Positions 33,416 through 42,565 of a DNA stretch of 64,000 nt are shown here, one piece after another. The stretch spans positions 558,001-622,000 of the forward strand of contig CAWFNX010000005.1 of NCBI GenBank assembly GCA_963817335.1, given 5' to 3'. The notes beneath the pieces are model-generated. The model did not search any database. It was given only the letters and a program-made list of their open reading frames with translations, and was not told where the DNA came from. Position 1 is the first letter of the stretch, and each line of letters starts with the position of its first letter. The DNA comes from AV40 sp963817335 (GTDB lineage: Bacteria; Verrucomicrobiota; Verrucomicrobiia; Chthoniobacterales; UBA10450). A program made the translations under genes and the position numbers.

Positions 33416-33447
33416 TTGAGTTGTTGAGGGGTTGAGACGTTGAGCTA
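33416..33447. repeat. 8-nt word repeat between rplU and rpmA
   Basis: Four octamers TTGAGTTG, TTGAGGGG, TTGAGACG, TTGAGCTA fill the rplU-rpmA spacer. The last one includes the complement of the rplU stop codon (CTA at 33445). On the transcribed strand the operon therefore carries a CTCAAC word array directly upstream of rpmA. Confidence 0.8.
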
Positions 33448-33759
33448 GGACTTTTTAGATTTGGAGCCGCCGGTGATGCTTTTGATCTTCACTCGGGTGA
33501 GTTTGCGACGATGTCCGACCGTTCGGTGATAACCTTTGCGGCGTCGATATTTGAAAGCGATTACTTTTTTGTCCTTACGCTGCTCGACCACTTCGGCTGT
33601 GACTTTCCCGCCGTCGCTGATCTTTCCGCCGTCGATATGCATCAACACTTCGAAGGTGGCGGTTTTGCCCGGTTCAACGTCCAAAAGATCGACGTCGACC
33701 GTGTCGCCTTCCGCGACGCGATACTGCCGTCCGCCAGTCTTAATGATTGCGTAAGTCAT
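33445..33759 (-). CDS. rplU: 50S ribosomal protein L21
   Basis: A 104-aa large-subunit protein that binds 23S rRNA. Seen: MTYAIIKTGGRQYRVAEGD, VDVDLLDVEPG and the C-terminal RRRKGYHRTVGHRRKLTRVKI (in parts). It is the first gene of the rplU-rpmA pair. Its stop codon sits at the edge of the word repeat 33416-33447. Confidence 0.98.
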   Translation of the reverse strand: MTYAIIKTGGRQYRVAEGDTVDVDLLDVEPGKTATFEVLMHIDGGKISDGGKVTAEVVEQRKDKKVIAFKYRRRKGYHRTVGHRRKLTRVKIKSITGGSKSKKS

Positions 33760-33823
33760 AAGGTCTTTTCCGGGGAGAAAAAGCCGCGCAAAGTCTCACA
33801 AGAGACGTAGCTTGGCAAGTTAA

Positions 33824-33880
33824 AGGTGGGTCGCGCTCTCCGAGCGCGATAAACGCGTTAGGGACAACGCGTTCCACCTA
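33824..33880. repeat. Palindromic repeat B, copy 1, overlapping the rsmI end
   Basis: Contains AGGTGG, a TCGCGCTCTCCGAGCGCGA hairpin, the core ACGCGTTAGGGACAACGCGT and a terminal CCACCT that closes the outer stem. Oriented opposite to the copies at 45635 and 47714. The last five residues and stop of rsmI are coded by it. Confidence 0.85.
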
Positions 33881-34529
33881 TCAGCAGCACGATTTCGCCT
33901 TTTGGCGGATGCGCTTCGTAGTGCGCGAACAGTTCCGCCGCTGTTCCGCGGCGAAACTCCTCGAATTTCTTCGTTAGTTCGCGAGCTATACAAAGCTGTC
34001 GATCGGGCAAAAGGTCGATTGCGGTCTTCAGAGTTTTGGTGAGCCGATAACGTGACTCGAAGTAAATCGAGGTTTCATCGCGCTCGGCGGCTGCCCGGAG
34101 CTCACGTTCTCGTTGGCCGCTTTTGACCGGAAGAAATCCACCAAAGAAAAATTTCTCGGCGGAAAATCCTGAGCCGACCAGAGCAGTCAAAATCGACGAC
34201 GGCCCGGGAACAATTGTGAAATCGAGGCTGCGTTTGATGCATTCGCGAACCAATCGGGCGCCGGGATCGGAGATTCCCGGTGTTCCCGCGTCGGTGATGA
34301 GCGCAATCTCTTCGCCGGCCGCGAGACGTTCGACGAACTGCGCGGTCCGCATCGCTTCGTTGTGCTCATGATAACTAATGAGCGGTTTGTCGATTTGATA
34401 ACGCTTTAAGAGGATCCTGGAGTGTCGGGTGTCTTCCGCGGCGACAAGGTCGGCATCTTTTAGAATCTCGAGCGCGCGAACGGTGATGTCGCCGAGATTT
34501 CCGATTGGTGTGGCGACGACATAGAGCAT
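33858..34529 (-). CDS. rsmI: 16S rRNA (cytidine-1402-2'-O)-methyltransferase
   Basis: A 223-aa SAM-dependent tetrapyrrole-methylase-fold enzyme that methylates C1402 of 16S rRNA. Seen: LYVVATPIGNLGDITVRAL, DLVAAEDTRHSRILL, ALITDAGTPGISDPGARLVREC (in parts) and VPGPSSILTALVGSG. It is shorter than E. coli RsmI (286 aa), lacking the C-terminal extension. Its final GTRCP and stop codon are provided by palindromic repeat B (33824-33880), so the C-terminus may have been truncated by the repeat. Confidence 0.94.
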   Translation of the reverse strand: MLYVVATPIGNLGDITVRALEILKDADLVAAEDTRHSRILLKRYQIDKPLISYHEHNEAMRTAQFVERLAAGEEIALITDAGTPGISDPGARLVRECIKRSLDFTIVPGPSSILTALVGSGFSAEKFFFGGFLPVKSGQRERELRAAAERDETSIYFESRYRLTKTLKTAIDLLPDRQLCIARELTKKFEEFRRGTAAELFAHYEAHPPKGEIVLLIGGTRCP

Positions 34530-34584
34530 GGTCTAGATAAGATCGGTTTGCGTCGCGCTGCAACGAGCACGTTCTTGTGGTGAG

Positions 34585-35430
34585 ATGCGTAATCGGTCGT
34601 TCGCGCGGAAAGTCGTTCGAGCTCTTCTCGGATTCTGCCTGATCGTTCTGGTTGCCCTATCGATTCTTTACTTCCGCCAGCATTCGCTGGTCTATCATCC
34701 GCGTTCCTACGACGAGAGTTACGCCTACGCATTCCCGGCGGACGGCGTTGAAATTAATTACCGGGTAGGTGCTGGAAAATATTCGGCGTATTATCTTCCC
34801 GGCGGCAAACCGTTGCCGAAACGAATTTGGCTGGCGTTTTGCGGCAACGGTTCGCTGGCGCTCGATTGGACAACGATTCTTCGCGAATATCCATGGAATG
34901 GTGACGCGTTCCTGCTGATCGATTATCCTGGATACGGAAAAAACGGCGGTTACGCGACCATTGCCAGTACGCGGGCGTCAGCCGATGCGGCGCTGAGCGC
35001 GTTGGCCGCACGACTGAATCGAACCGAAGGTCAACTGACGCTTTGCGCGATTGGTCATTCGTTAGGCTCGGCGGTGGCGCTCGATTTCGCCGCGCGTCAT
35101 AACGTCGAGCGCGTCGTTTTGATTGCGCCCTTCACCACTTTGCGCGAAGAAGCCGCGTCCATCTTTGGAGGTTGGGTCTCAGGTTTGCTGATCGAAAGTT
35201 ACGACAACCGGGCGAATCTCGCGGATGCAATCAAGCGCAACCCGAAGGCGCAGGTTGCGATTTTTCACGGAACAAACGACGAAGTGATCCCAGTTCGAAT
35301 GGGCCGGGAGCTTGCCCGCCAATTTCCGGGCGTCGAATTTTTCGCGGTGGAACAGGCAGACCACGTGAGCGTGCTCAATCATGGGCACGACAAAATCCTC
35401 CATTGGATGGCCGGGGGATCCGTGGAATGA
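34585..35430 (+). CDS. Membrane-anchored alpha/beta hydrolase
   Basis: A 281-aa protein with an N-terminal helix (LLGFCLIVLVALSILYF) and an alpha/beta-hydrolase domain related to YfhR/ABHD-like proteins. The nucleophile elbow is GHSLGSAVALDFA (about residues 153-165), with acid and His candidates in HGTNDEVIPVRMGRE and EQADHVSVLNHG. Substrate unknown, likely an ester or amide of a lipid-like or small molecule. Divergent from rsmI. Confidence 0.85.
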   Translation: MRNRSFARKVVRALLGFCLIVLVALSILYFRQHSLVYHPRSYDESYAYAFPADGVEINYRVGAGKYSAYYLPGGKPLPKRIWLAFCGNGSLALDWTTILREYPWNGDAFLLIDYPGYGKNGGYATIASTRASADAALSALAARLNRTEGQLTLCAIGHSLGSAVALDFAARHNVERVVLIAPFTTLREEAASIFGGWVSGLLIESYDNRANLADAIKRNPKAQVAIFHGTNDEVIPVRMGRELARQFPGVEFFAVEQADHVSVLNHGHDKILHWMAGGSVE

Positions 35431-35452
35431 TCCAAGCTGTAGTTTAGTCCCG

Positions 35453-35710
35453 GTGAAGCCGCAGCCTCCATTCGAGCGTAATTGTTTCCCGAAATCAGAT
35501 TACTGTTTTCAGGCAGGTCGCGATCGATGGGACGACTACGCAGGTGATGAGTGGGACTTCGGGCGTCCCAACATCGGGCGAGAATATTTGATCGAAGCAG
35601 CGCGGGAACGCGCGAAAGAGATGGCAGTCTTCGGGATCATTCTGGTCGCGGCAGCGTGGCCGGTGATCTACATGATCATTACCGTCCTGCAGTTGTACCG
35701 CAAAAGCTGA
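35453..35710 (+). CDS. Small membrane protein candidate
   Basis: An 85-aa frame from GTG 35453: an acidic, Trp/Asp-rich N-terminal half (RDRWDDYAGDEWDFGRPN) and one C-terminal transmembrane helix (AVFGIILVAAAWPVIYMIITV) ending in YRKS. The composition looks protein-like and it fills the gap between the hydrolase and putA. No family is recognised; the start is weakly supported. Confidence 0.5.
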   Translation: MKPQPPFERNCFPKSDYCFQAGRDRWDDYAGDEWDFGRPNIGREYLIEAARERAKEMAVFGIILVAAAWPVIYMIITVLQLYRKS

Positions 35711-35718
35711 CGATTTGA

Positions 35719-38700
35719 TCAGTGTCGGGGCGGCCAGAGAAATTCGTCGCGATATTGCGGGGTTGTTTCAGGCGCGAATCCGTGACGAGTAATGTTTTCG
35801 GTGACCACTCGCGGCACCGTGAACTGAAGAAGATAATCGGCGCCGCCCGCTTTGGTGCCGCCGCCGCTCATTTTGAACCCGCCAAACGGATGACGGCCGA
35901 CCACGGCGCCGGTGCAGGACCGGTTAATGTAAACGTTTCCGGCGCAAATCTCCGCCTTGGCCCGTTCGATGTTTGCCGGACTGCGCGAGAAAAATCCGGC
36001 AGTCAGCGCGAATTCGGTACTATTTGCGACCTCGAACGCTTCGGTGAGATCGCGCACTTTGATCACACTGAGCACCGGTCCGAAAATCTCCTCGCAGGCA
36101 ATCTTGTTCCGTGGACTGACATTGGTGAAGATCGTCGGCGGAATGAAAAATCCTTTTTCCGGAACATCGCCTCGCTGGAATGCGAGCCGCGCTTCTTGTT
36201 TGCCGCACTCGATGTAATTGAGAATGTTTTTGTGCGCTTTGCCGTCGATCACCGGACCGACCGTAACGCTCGGGTCCTCGGGATTTCCAACGTGCAGACT
36301 CGCGGCTGCGTTGAGCAAGCGCTCGATCGCGCGCGGGTAGATGTCTTCCAAAATGATCAACCGCGAACAGGCCGAACATTTTTGTCCCTGGTAACCGAAC
36401 GCTGAATAAACTGTGTCGACAATCGCTTCATCCAGGTCCGCGTCCGAATCGATGATCACGGCGTTTTTGCCGCCCATCTCGCAAATCACCCGTTTGAGCT
36501 CGCGCTGGCCCTCGCGTGTTTCTCCGGCGCTTTTCCAGATCCGCAGTCCGACTTCTCGCGAGCCGGTAAACGCGATGAGATCGATATCTTTGTGATCGAC
36601 CAGGTGCTGGCCGATCAGCGAGCCCTTACCCGGCAAGAAATTCAGAACGCCGCGCGGAACGCCGGCCTCCTCAAAGATTTCCATCAACATCGAACCAATC
36701 ACCGCTGATTGTTCAGCTGGTTTGAAAATGACCGTGTTGCCGGTGACGAGCGCGGCCGTCGCCATTCCGGTCAAAATCGCCAGGGGAAAATTCCAGGGCG
36801 CGATGATGAAAGCGACTCCTCGCGGCCAGTAATGCTGATAACTTTCCTCGCCGAGAACGTGTTGAGTGAGGCGCGGCCGTCCTATCAGGCGCATCTGCTG
36901 CGCGTAGAACAAACAAAAATCCATCGCTTCGCGGATGTCGCCGTCCGCTTCGGCCCAGGCTTTCCCGACTTCGAACACTTCCAAAGCGGAAAGTTCGTAG
37001 CGCCGGCGTTGCATGATGTCGGCTGCGCGTTCCAACAATCGGCAACGGGTTTCAAATGACGTCCGGCTCCATTTATCGAACGCATCGCGGGCAACTTTGA
37101 CCGCGCGGTCTGCCTCGGGAATTCCCGCTTCGGCGACATGGCCGACAACTTGATCGGGATTGCTCGGGTTGATCGACGCGATCGTGTTGTCCGTCCAGAT
37201 CTTTTCGCCGTTGATAACGATTGGATATTTTTGGCCGAGCTGCGTTCGGGCATGCTCGATCGCGGCTCGCATGCGTTCCTGATTTTGTTCGTATGCGAAA
37301 TTCACGAGCGGTGCGTTTTCATAAGTATCACCGGGAGGCGTTTCGAGCGAAGTACTGTCGCCGTTAACTTCGACACGACGCGCGCCATTCGGACCCTGAG
37401 TAACGAGCTCAGCCGGGTCGCGCAGCAGCGCCTGTTCGGAAACGTTCTCAGAAAATTTTGCGCGGAGAAATCCTTCGTTCGAAGTGTTTTCGAGCAAACG
37501 GCGAACGAGATACGACATTCCCGGCAACAGCTCGCCGACCGGACAATATTCACGGACGCGGTAACCCATTTCTACGAGTGCGCGCTTGATTGGCCCGGCC
37601 ATCCCGTAAAGCAGCTGAAATTCGAAACGGCTCCGATCAATCCCAAGCTCATCCGCTACTGCCTGGGCGTGCGCGATACTGCGGACATTGTGCGAACCGA
37701 ACGCCGCCGTTACGATCGACTCGTTCTCTAGTAAAATCCGGGTAAGTACTTCGAAATTGCGGTCGCTCTCCGGTTTTTGGAGGAACACCGGACAAGCCCA
37801 TCCGTTCTGGCGCGATTTTATTTTTTCAAAATCCCAGTAGGCGCCTTTCACCAGCCGAACTGCGAATCGGCCGCCGCGCCTGCGGCCCCAGTCGAGCAGG
37901 TCCAGCAAATCCTCTTCCGCGTCGGCCAAATAGGCCTGAACAACAATCCCGATCTGCGGCCAGTCCCGAAATTCGGGTTCATTAAAAAGCATTTTGAACA
38001 ACTCAAGGGTCGCTTGTTTATGGGCAAAGCTCTCCATGTCGAAATTCACGAACGCGCCGAGCTCGCGAGCGCGACGCAAGATGGGCCGGAGCTTTGGCGC
38101 GAGATGAGCAATCGCGTCCGCCGGCGCGGCAGGATTCATCTGGGAATAGAGCGCGGAAATTTTTACCGAGAGGTTGACGACCGGGAACAGCTCCGAATTT
38201 TTGCCGAGCGGATCAGTCCAGTCGCGTGTTTCGCGACACAGATGCTCCAGCAATTCCAGGCAGCGAGTGGCGTATTCCGCAGCTTCTTTTTCGCTAACGA
38301 CGGCTTCGCCCAACAAGTCGACGGTGAATCCGATCCCCCGGGCGCGTCGTTTGCGCAGCGTTTTCAAAACGTCGTGCGGGTTTTTGCCGGCGATGAACTG
38401 CCGGGCCATTCCAGACACATTCCAGCGCAAAAGTTGTCCGCTGATCCAGGGGACGATCCACGCCGCGCGCACCCCGGTCCGGATCAATGACCCGTAACCG
38501 TTTCGCATGTCCGCAAAATATTCGTCGAGATGCTGAACGATGTCCGGACCCCGATGGAGCGAGGCCAGAACATCGACAAAACGAAAGAGTTGGACTTTGA
38601 AATGCTCGTCCCGCATCGAAAGAGCCATCATTCGTTGATAGAAGCCGGCTTTGCTGAAAAGCGGTTCTGGATGCTGGTCGACCAGCTCAAAAATTCGGTC

Positions 38701-38736
38701 GCCGCGTCGTTCGATTTCGGTCTGGAGCGCGCCCAT
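35719..38736 (-). CDS. putA: Bifunctional proline dehydrogenase / L-glutamate gamma-semialdehyde dehydrogenase (PutA)
   Basis: A 1005-aa two-domain enzyme oxidising proline to glutamate. The N-terminal proline dehydrogenase barrel (~100-440) shows FTVDLLGEAVVS, NLSVKISALY, VRLVKGAYWDFE and EFQLLYGMAGPIKRAL. The aldehyde dehydrogenase domain (~500-985) shows IAPWNFPLAILTGM, FTGSREVGLRIW, EMGGKNAVIID and the catalytic Cys in GYQGQKCSACSRLIIL. No N-terminal ribbon-helix-helix DNA-binding region is present, so unlike E. coli PutA it should not autoregulate. A large gap of ~270 nt precedes ltaE on the other strand. Confidence 0.96.
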   Translation of the reverse strand: MGALQTEIERRGDRIFELVDQHPEPLFSKAGFYQRMMALSMRDEHFKVQLFRFVDVLASLHRGPDIVQHLDEYFADMRNGYGSLIRTGVRAAWIVPWISGQLLRWNVSGMARQFIAGKNPHDVLKTLRKRRARGIGFTVDLLGEAVVSEKEAAEYATRCLELLEHLCRETRDWTDPLGKNSELFPVVNLSVKISALYSQMNPAAPADAIAHLAPKLRPILRRARELGAFVNFDMESFAHKQATLELFKMLFNEPEFRDWPQIGIVVQAYLADAEEDLLDLLDWGRRRGGRFAVRLVKGAYWDFEKIKSRQNGWACPVFLQKPESDRNFEVLTRILLENESIVTAAFGSHNVRSIAHAQAVADELGIDRSRFEFQLLYGMAGPIKRALVEMGYRVREYCPVGELLPGMSYLVRRLLENTSNEGFLRAKFSENVSEQALLRDPAELVTQGPNGARRVEVNGDSTSLETPPGDTYENAPLVNFAYEQNQERMRAAIEHARTQLGQKYPIVINGEKIWTDNTIASINPSNPDQVVGHVAEAGIPEADRAVKVARDAFDKWSRTSFETRCRLLERAADIMQRRRYELSALEVFEVGKAWAEADGDIREAMDFCLFYAQQMRLIGRPRLTQHVLGEESYQHYWPRGVAFIIAPWNFPLAILTGMATAALVTGNTVIFKPAEQSAVIGSMLMEIFEEAGVPRGVLNFLPGKGSLIGQHLVDHKDIDLIAFTGSREVGLRIWKSAGETREGQRELKRVICEMGGKNAVIIDSDADLDEAIVDTVYSAFGYQGQKCSACSRLIILEDIYPRAIERLLNAAASLHVGNPEDPSVTVGPVIDGKAHKNILNYIECGKQEARLAFQRGDVPEKGFFIPPTIFTNVSPRNKIACEEIFGPVLSVIKVRDLTEAFEVANSTEFALTAGFFSRSPANIERAKAEICAGNVYINRSCTGAVVGRHPFGGFKMSGGGTKAGGADYLLQFTVPRVVTENITRHGFAPETTPQYRDEFLWPPRH

Positions 38737-38897
38737 AACTTAATGCTAATCGCGCGCTAATCCGAGGTAAAGGCGAGGAATTTGGCCGCCGGGTAAAAAA
38801 ATTGCCGGGGGATACGGTCACTTTGCGGGCGAGTTCCGAATGTTGGGATTACAAGCCGCCGCAGTGCGGCTCAGATTCAGGGAGCAGTTAGAGTGAT

Positions 38898-38944
38898 TTG
38901 CCTGGCGGACCCTGCAGGCCCTGGGGCTCGGGTCCGTCAGGCAA
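38898..38944. repeat. Isolated GC-rich palindrome between putA and ltaE
   Basis: TTGCCTGgCGGACCC pairs with GGGTCCGtCAGGCAA, a ~15-bp stem with one mismatch and a 17-nt GC-rich loop, sitting in the 270-nt divergent region (38737-39006). Not followed by a T-run, so probably not a simple terminator. The rest of this region shows no gene. Confidence 0.7.
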
Positions 38945-39006
38945 TATCTGCTTTTGCTGGATTGCCATTTGCCGCTCGCTCCGAAGTCGATTAGCAAGGA
39001 ATCGCG

Positions 39007-40041
39007 ATGGACAAACCCCGCGAACACCACGAATTCGCCAGCGATAACACGTTGGGACTCTGCCCCGAAGGGTTGGCCGCTCTCGAGGAGGCGAATCGTG
39101 GCGCCGCCGAATCCTACGGAGACGATGAATGGATGCGGCAGTTACGCCAATCGATTTGCGACGTTTTCGAGACGAAGTGCGAAACCTATCTGGTGTTTAA
39201 CGGCACCGCCGCAAACGCCCTCGCTCTCGCGCAACTTTGCCAGCCTTTTCACAGCGTGGTTTGTCACCAGCAGGCTCATATTCAGACTGACGAATGCGGA
39301 GCGCCGGAATTTTTCACCCGCGGTTCCAAACTGCTGTTGGTTGACGGAACGGCCGGCAAAATCGATCTCCAGGAAGTCGAATCGGTAATCGCCCACCAAC
39401 CCGAAGTGCATGCCCACAAACCACGCGCGATCAGCATCACCCAAGCGACCGAGTTGGGCACGGTCTACACCCGCGATGAGATTGATGCGATCGCAGCGTT
39501 CGCCAAGAGACGGGGAATGTTTTTGCAGATGGACGGCGCACGGTTTGCAAATGCCGTCGCCGCGCTGAAATGCGCGCCGAAAGAAATCAGCTGGCAGCGC
39601 GGGGTCGATGTTCTCTGTTTCGGTGGAACAAAGAACGGCTTGGCGGCAGGCGAGCTTGTAATCTTTTTTAAAAAAGAACTCGCGCGTGAATTTGATTACC
39701 GAATGAAACAAGCCGGACAGTTAGCCTCGAAAATGCGCCTGCTGGCGGCGCCGTGGCTCGGTCTGCTCAGAAACCGGGTTTGGTTAAACAACGCGAATCA
39801 CGCGAACATGACGGCGCAGAGCCTTGCCGGGCGATTACGTCGCGATGCCAAAATAGACATTGTGTTTCCAGTCGAAGCGAACGCGGTGTTCGTGCGCCTC
39901 GCCGGTTCGCTGGTCAACAGTCTTCACGCGCGGGGCTGGCATTTTTACAAATTTGTGGAGCCTGACGTTTATCGGTTGATGTGTTCGTGGGCCACTACTG
40001 AAGCAAACGTCGACCAGTTCATCACCGATTTGTTGCGTTAA
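39007..40041 (+). CDS. ltaE: Low-specificity L-threonine aldolase
   Basis: A 344-aa PLP enzyme of the beta-eliminating lyase fold, cleaving threonine to glycine and acetaldehyde. Seen: FASDNTLGLCPEGLAALEEAN, YGDDEWMRQL, FNGTAANALAL, QMDGARFANA and the PLP Lys in CFGGTKNGLAAGE (K209). The genuine start at 39007 follows AAGGAATCGCG. It is divergent from putA; both concern amino-acid degradation. Confidence 0.92.
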   Translation: MDKPREHHEFASDNTLGLCPEGLAALEEANRGAAESYGDDEWMRQLRQSICDVFETKCETYLVFNGTAANALALAQLCQPFHSVVCHQQAHIQTDECGAPEFFTRGSKLLLVDGTAGKIDLQEVESVIAHQPEVHAHKPRAISITQATELGTVYTRDEIDAIAAFAKRRGMFLQMDGARFANAVAALKCAPKEISWQRGVDVLCFGGTKNGLAAGELVIFFKKELAREFDYRMKQAGQLASKMRLLAAPWLGLLRNRVWLNNANHANMTAQSLAGRLRRDAKIDIVFPVEANAVFVRLAGSLVNSLHARGWHFYKFVEPDVYRLMCSWATTEANVDQFITDLLR

Positions 40042-40066
40042 AGAAAAGCCGACTTATAACAACGCG

Positions 40067-40471
40067 ATGAATTGGAAGTCGGCGCCGATTGCGTTGTTCG
40101 TATTTGTCGCATTCGGTCTCGCCGGGTGCGGCATAATTACAGCGCCCGTGCGGTTGTTTCACTCGTCTGAGCCGACGCCAGCGCCGAATACCGACGTTAC
40201 CAAGCCGGGCCGGCCGTTGCCGGCTCCTTCGCCGACTCCGCGAGTTGCATCCCGGAAGTCGAACGAGAAATCTCCTGGCGCGACATCGAAACCGGTGGCT
40301 TCGAAGACGACCCCTTCGGCGCAGTTTCCAACAGCCAAACCGGTTCCGGGCAAACCGGGTCTGGTTTTCAATCCGTTCAAGTCAAACGGAAGTTATATCG
40401 ACGTCAGCGGATACGCCCCTGGAAGCAAAGTAAAAGATCCCGACTCGCAGAAGATTTTTGTAGTGCCGTAA
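40067..40471 (+). CDS. Outer-membrane lipoprotein, Pro/Ser/Thr-rich
   Basis: A 134-aa predicted lipoprotein. The signal sequence (APIALFVFVAFGLAGC) ends in the lipobox LAGC, so the Cys at ~21 is lipidated. The rest is low complexity (Pro/Ser/Thr/Lys) with a short conserved-looking tail, YIDVSGYAPGSKVKDPDSQK. Function unknown. It is 25 nt after ltaE and on the same strand. Confidence 0.8.
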   Translation: MNWKSAPIALFVFVAFGLAGCGIITAPVRLFHSSEPTPAPNTDVTKPGRPLPAPSPTPRVASRKSNEKSPGATSKPVASKTTPSAQFPTAKPVPGKPGLVFNPFKSNGSYIDVSGYAPGSKVKDPDSQKIFVVP

Positions 40472-40533
40472 GATTCTCGGCGGTTTCCGGTAAACAGCGC
40501 ACGGATATTGCTTTTGTGGTGTGCATAGAAATT

Positions 40534-41919
40534 ATGACCACCCGGTTTCTGTCTACTTCGCCAGCTTCTCGCCGCCTGTTGGCCGGCTTTCTCGGGCTCC
40601 TTTTTTCTGTAGCCGCCATTTTCACGACCCGTGCTTACGTGTTGGAAGGTCCCAAGTGGCCGAGCGGCACGGTGACACTGCAGCTTTCGCTGGGGAATGC
40701 GAATGGCACACTCTCAGACGGAAACACGAACTGGAACGTCGCGGTCGCTCCCGCGTTGGACATGTGGAACCAACAAATGGGCGCCATCCAATTGCGTGGA
40801 ATCATGAATTCGACGGCGCCTGTTTCTCGAGGGGATCGGGTGAATTCGCTGGCCTTCGCGAGCACTTTTTTCGGCAGCAGCTTCGGCTCCAATACCCTGG
40901 CGATCACTGGATATTCGTACAGCGGCTCCACTATGCTTGAGGCGGACACTCTGTTTAACACCGCGCAACCGTGGGACTCGTACCGAGGCGCGTTACGATC
41001 ATCCTTCGACATTCAGCGCGTCGCTTTGCACGAGGTTGGTCATGCCATCGGCTTGGCCCACTCAAGCGTTGCCGGGGCCATCATGAGTCCATACATCGGC
41101 AATCAATACACTCCTTCGCCGGACGATGTGGCTGGCGTTCAAGCATTGTATGGAGCACCCAGCGGTTCTCCGACGCCGACACCAACGCCGAGCCCCACTC
41201 CAAGTGCGACACCAACTCCCACCCCGACCGCTACGCCCAGTGCCAGTCCGACCCCAACCGCTACCCCCGGAACCGTGCAAATGGTCAATCCAATCCCTGG
41301 AACGGTGTTTAGCTCGTCCAGTGTGACCTTTAACTGGACTGCAGGGAACGCGACGGCGTTCGCCCTCCTGGTCGGCAGCTCGCAAAACGGCAGCGATGTT
41401 TACAATTCAGGCATAACCCGCGCGCAAACCGTAACGGTCAATGTTCCGACTGACGGCCGAGCGATTTATGTAACTCTTGGCTTTCAAGTCAACAGCACGT
41501 GGAGTTTCAACTCTTACAGGTACACCGCGTTCAGTTCTGCTGGAACACCGACGCCCACGCCCACCCCGACACCAACCGCTACTCCAACACCGTCGAAAGT
41601 TTCAGTGTCGCTTTCAGTCGCGCCGAGCAGCATTCAAACGGGGGGCGCTGCAACATTCACTATTTCGACCACGAGTCCGCCAGCGACAGCAATTACTGTA
41701 ACCTATGCAATGGGCGGCACCGCCGGTTTTGGCTCCAACTATTCGCTCAGCGGAACGCCTGGTCAGGTCACGATTCAGGCCGGATCGACCTCGGCTACCG
41801 TCAGGTTGACAGAAGTAGCTGCGGCAAAACGTACGAAGACGGCAACGATGATTCTTACTACCGGCGCCGGCTACATTCTGTCCTCCCCAACGAGCGCGTC
41901 TGTTCTGCTGACCAAATAA
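40534..41919 (+). CDS. Secreted matrixin-family metalloprotease with PT-rich linkers and a C-terminal beta-domain
   Basis: A 461-aa exported protease. A signal peptide (LLAGFLGLLFSVAAIFTTRAY) precedes the catalytic domain (~50-205), whose zinc motif HEVGHAIGLAHSS (HExxHxxGxxH) and following Met-turn-like IMSP mark a matrixin/metzincin. Two Pro-Thr linkers (TPTPTPSPTPSATPT-type) separate a fibronectin-like domain and a C-terminal Calx-beta-like domain (SVSLSVAPSSIQTGGAATFTI). The secreted 195-aa protein follows 23 nt later, probably as a partner or substrate. The ATG at 40534 is the sensible start. Confidence 0.9.
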   Translation: MTTRFLSTSPASRRLLAGFLGLLFSVAAIFTTRAYVLEGPKWPSGTVTLQLSLGNANGTLSDGNTNWNVAVAPALDMWNQQMGAIQLRGIMNSTAPVSRGDRVNSLAFASTFFGSSFGSNTLAITGYSYSGSTMLEADTLFNTAQPWDSYRGALRSSFDIQRVALHEVGHAIGLAHSSVAGAIMSPYIGNQYTPSPDDVAGVQALYGAPSGSPTPTPTPSPTPSATPTPTPTATPSASPTPTATPGTVQMVNPIPGTVFSSSSVTFNWTAGNATAFALLVGSSQNGSDVYNSGITRAQTVTVNVPTDGRAIYVTLGFQVNSTWSFNSYRYTAFSSAGTPTPTPTPTPTATPTPSKVSVSLSVAPSSIQTGGAATFTISTTSPPATAITVTYAMGGTAGFGSNYSLSGTPGQVTIQAGSTSATVRLTEVAAAKRTKTATMILTTGAGYILSSPTSASVLLTK

Positions 41920-41942
41920 CCCGTCGACACTTTCTACTTCAC

Positions 41943-42530
41943 ATGAAAATCAAACATCTTCTCCCACTTATCTTGATCGGTGTTGCGTTTAGCCGTGTTT
42001 CGGCCACGTCGGTGATTCCCCCGACTTTTGAGCAACTGGTTCAGCAGGCTGAATTCATTTTTCAGGGAACAGTGACCAACACCCAGTCGGTTTGGGCGGG
42101 TGAAGGCGCGCAGCGCCATATCGAAACTTACGTCACGTTCCAGATCGAAGATAATGTGAAAGGGCAGGCAGGCTCTTCTTACACCATCCGAATGCTCGGC
42201 GGCACGGTCGGCGACGAAACGTTTGAAATAACAGACACTCCCAAATTCCAGGTCGGAGATCGGGACATTTTGTTTGTCGAGCACAACAACGATCAATTCG
42301 TGCCTCTGGTCGGCATTAATTATGGCCGGTTTCATGTTCAGCATGACCAAGGAACGGGCCGCGATGTGGTCTTAAATGGCGAAGGTGAACCGCTCCGCCA
42401 AGTGGGACAGCTCGGGCGCAACCAGGAAGCTTCAACCGCTGCGGATGTTGCAACGGCGCTTTCGGCCGACGATTTCAAGTCCGCGGTTCACCAGCAGCTC
42501 GGCGACTCAGCCAACCGTCCCACCAGGTAA
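41943..42530 (+). CDS. Secreted protein of unknown function, neighbour of the matrixin protease
   Basis: A 195-aa protein with a signal peptide (LLPLILIGVAFSRVSA) and a beta-rich body (AEFIFQGTVTNTQSVWAGEG, YVTFQIEDNVKGQAGSSYTIRMLGGTVGDE, in parts) ending in a charged tail. I do not recognise it. Sharing strand and a 23-nt spacing with the protease suggests a protease-associated partner, inhibitor or substrate (inference). A longer frame to 41499 overlaps the protease and is rejected. Confidence 0.8.
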   Translation: MKIKHLLPLILIGVAFSRVSATSVIPPTFEQLVQQAEFIFQGTVTNTQSVWAGEGAQRHIETYVTFQIEDNVKGQAGSSYTIRMLGGTVGDETFEITDTPKFQVGDRDILFVEHNNDQFVPLVGINYGRFHVQHDQGTGRDVVLNGEGEPLRQVGQLGRNQEASTAADVATALSADDFKSAVHQQLGDSANRPTR

Positions 42531-42565
42531 TCAATCTGCCGCGCTGAGGAGAGATCGTAGAAATT

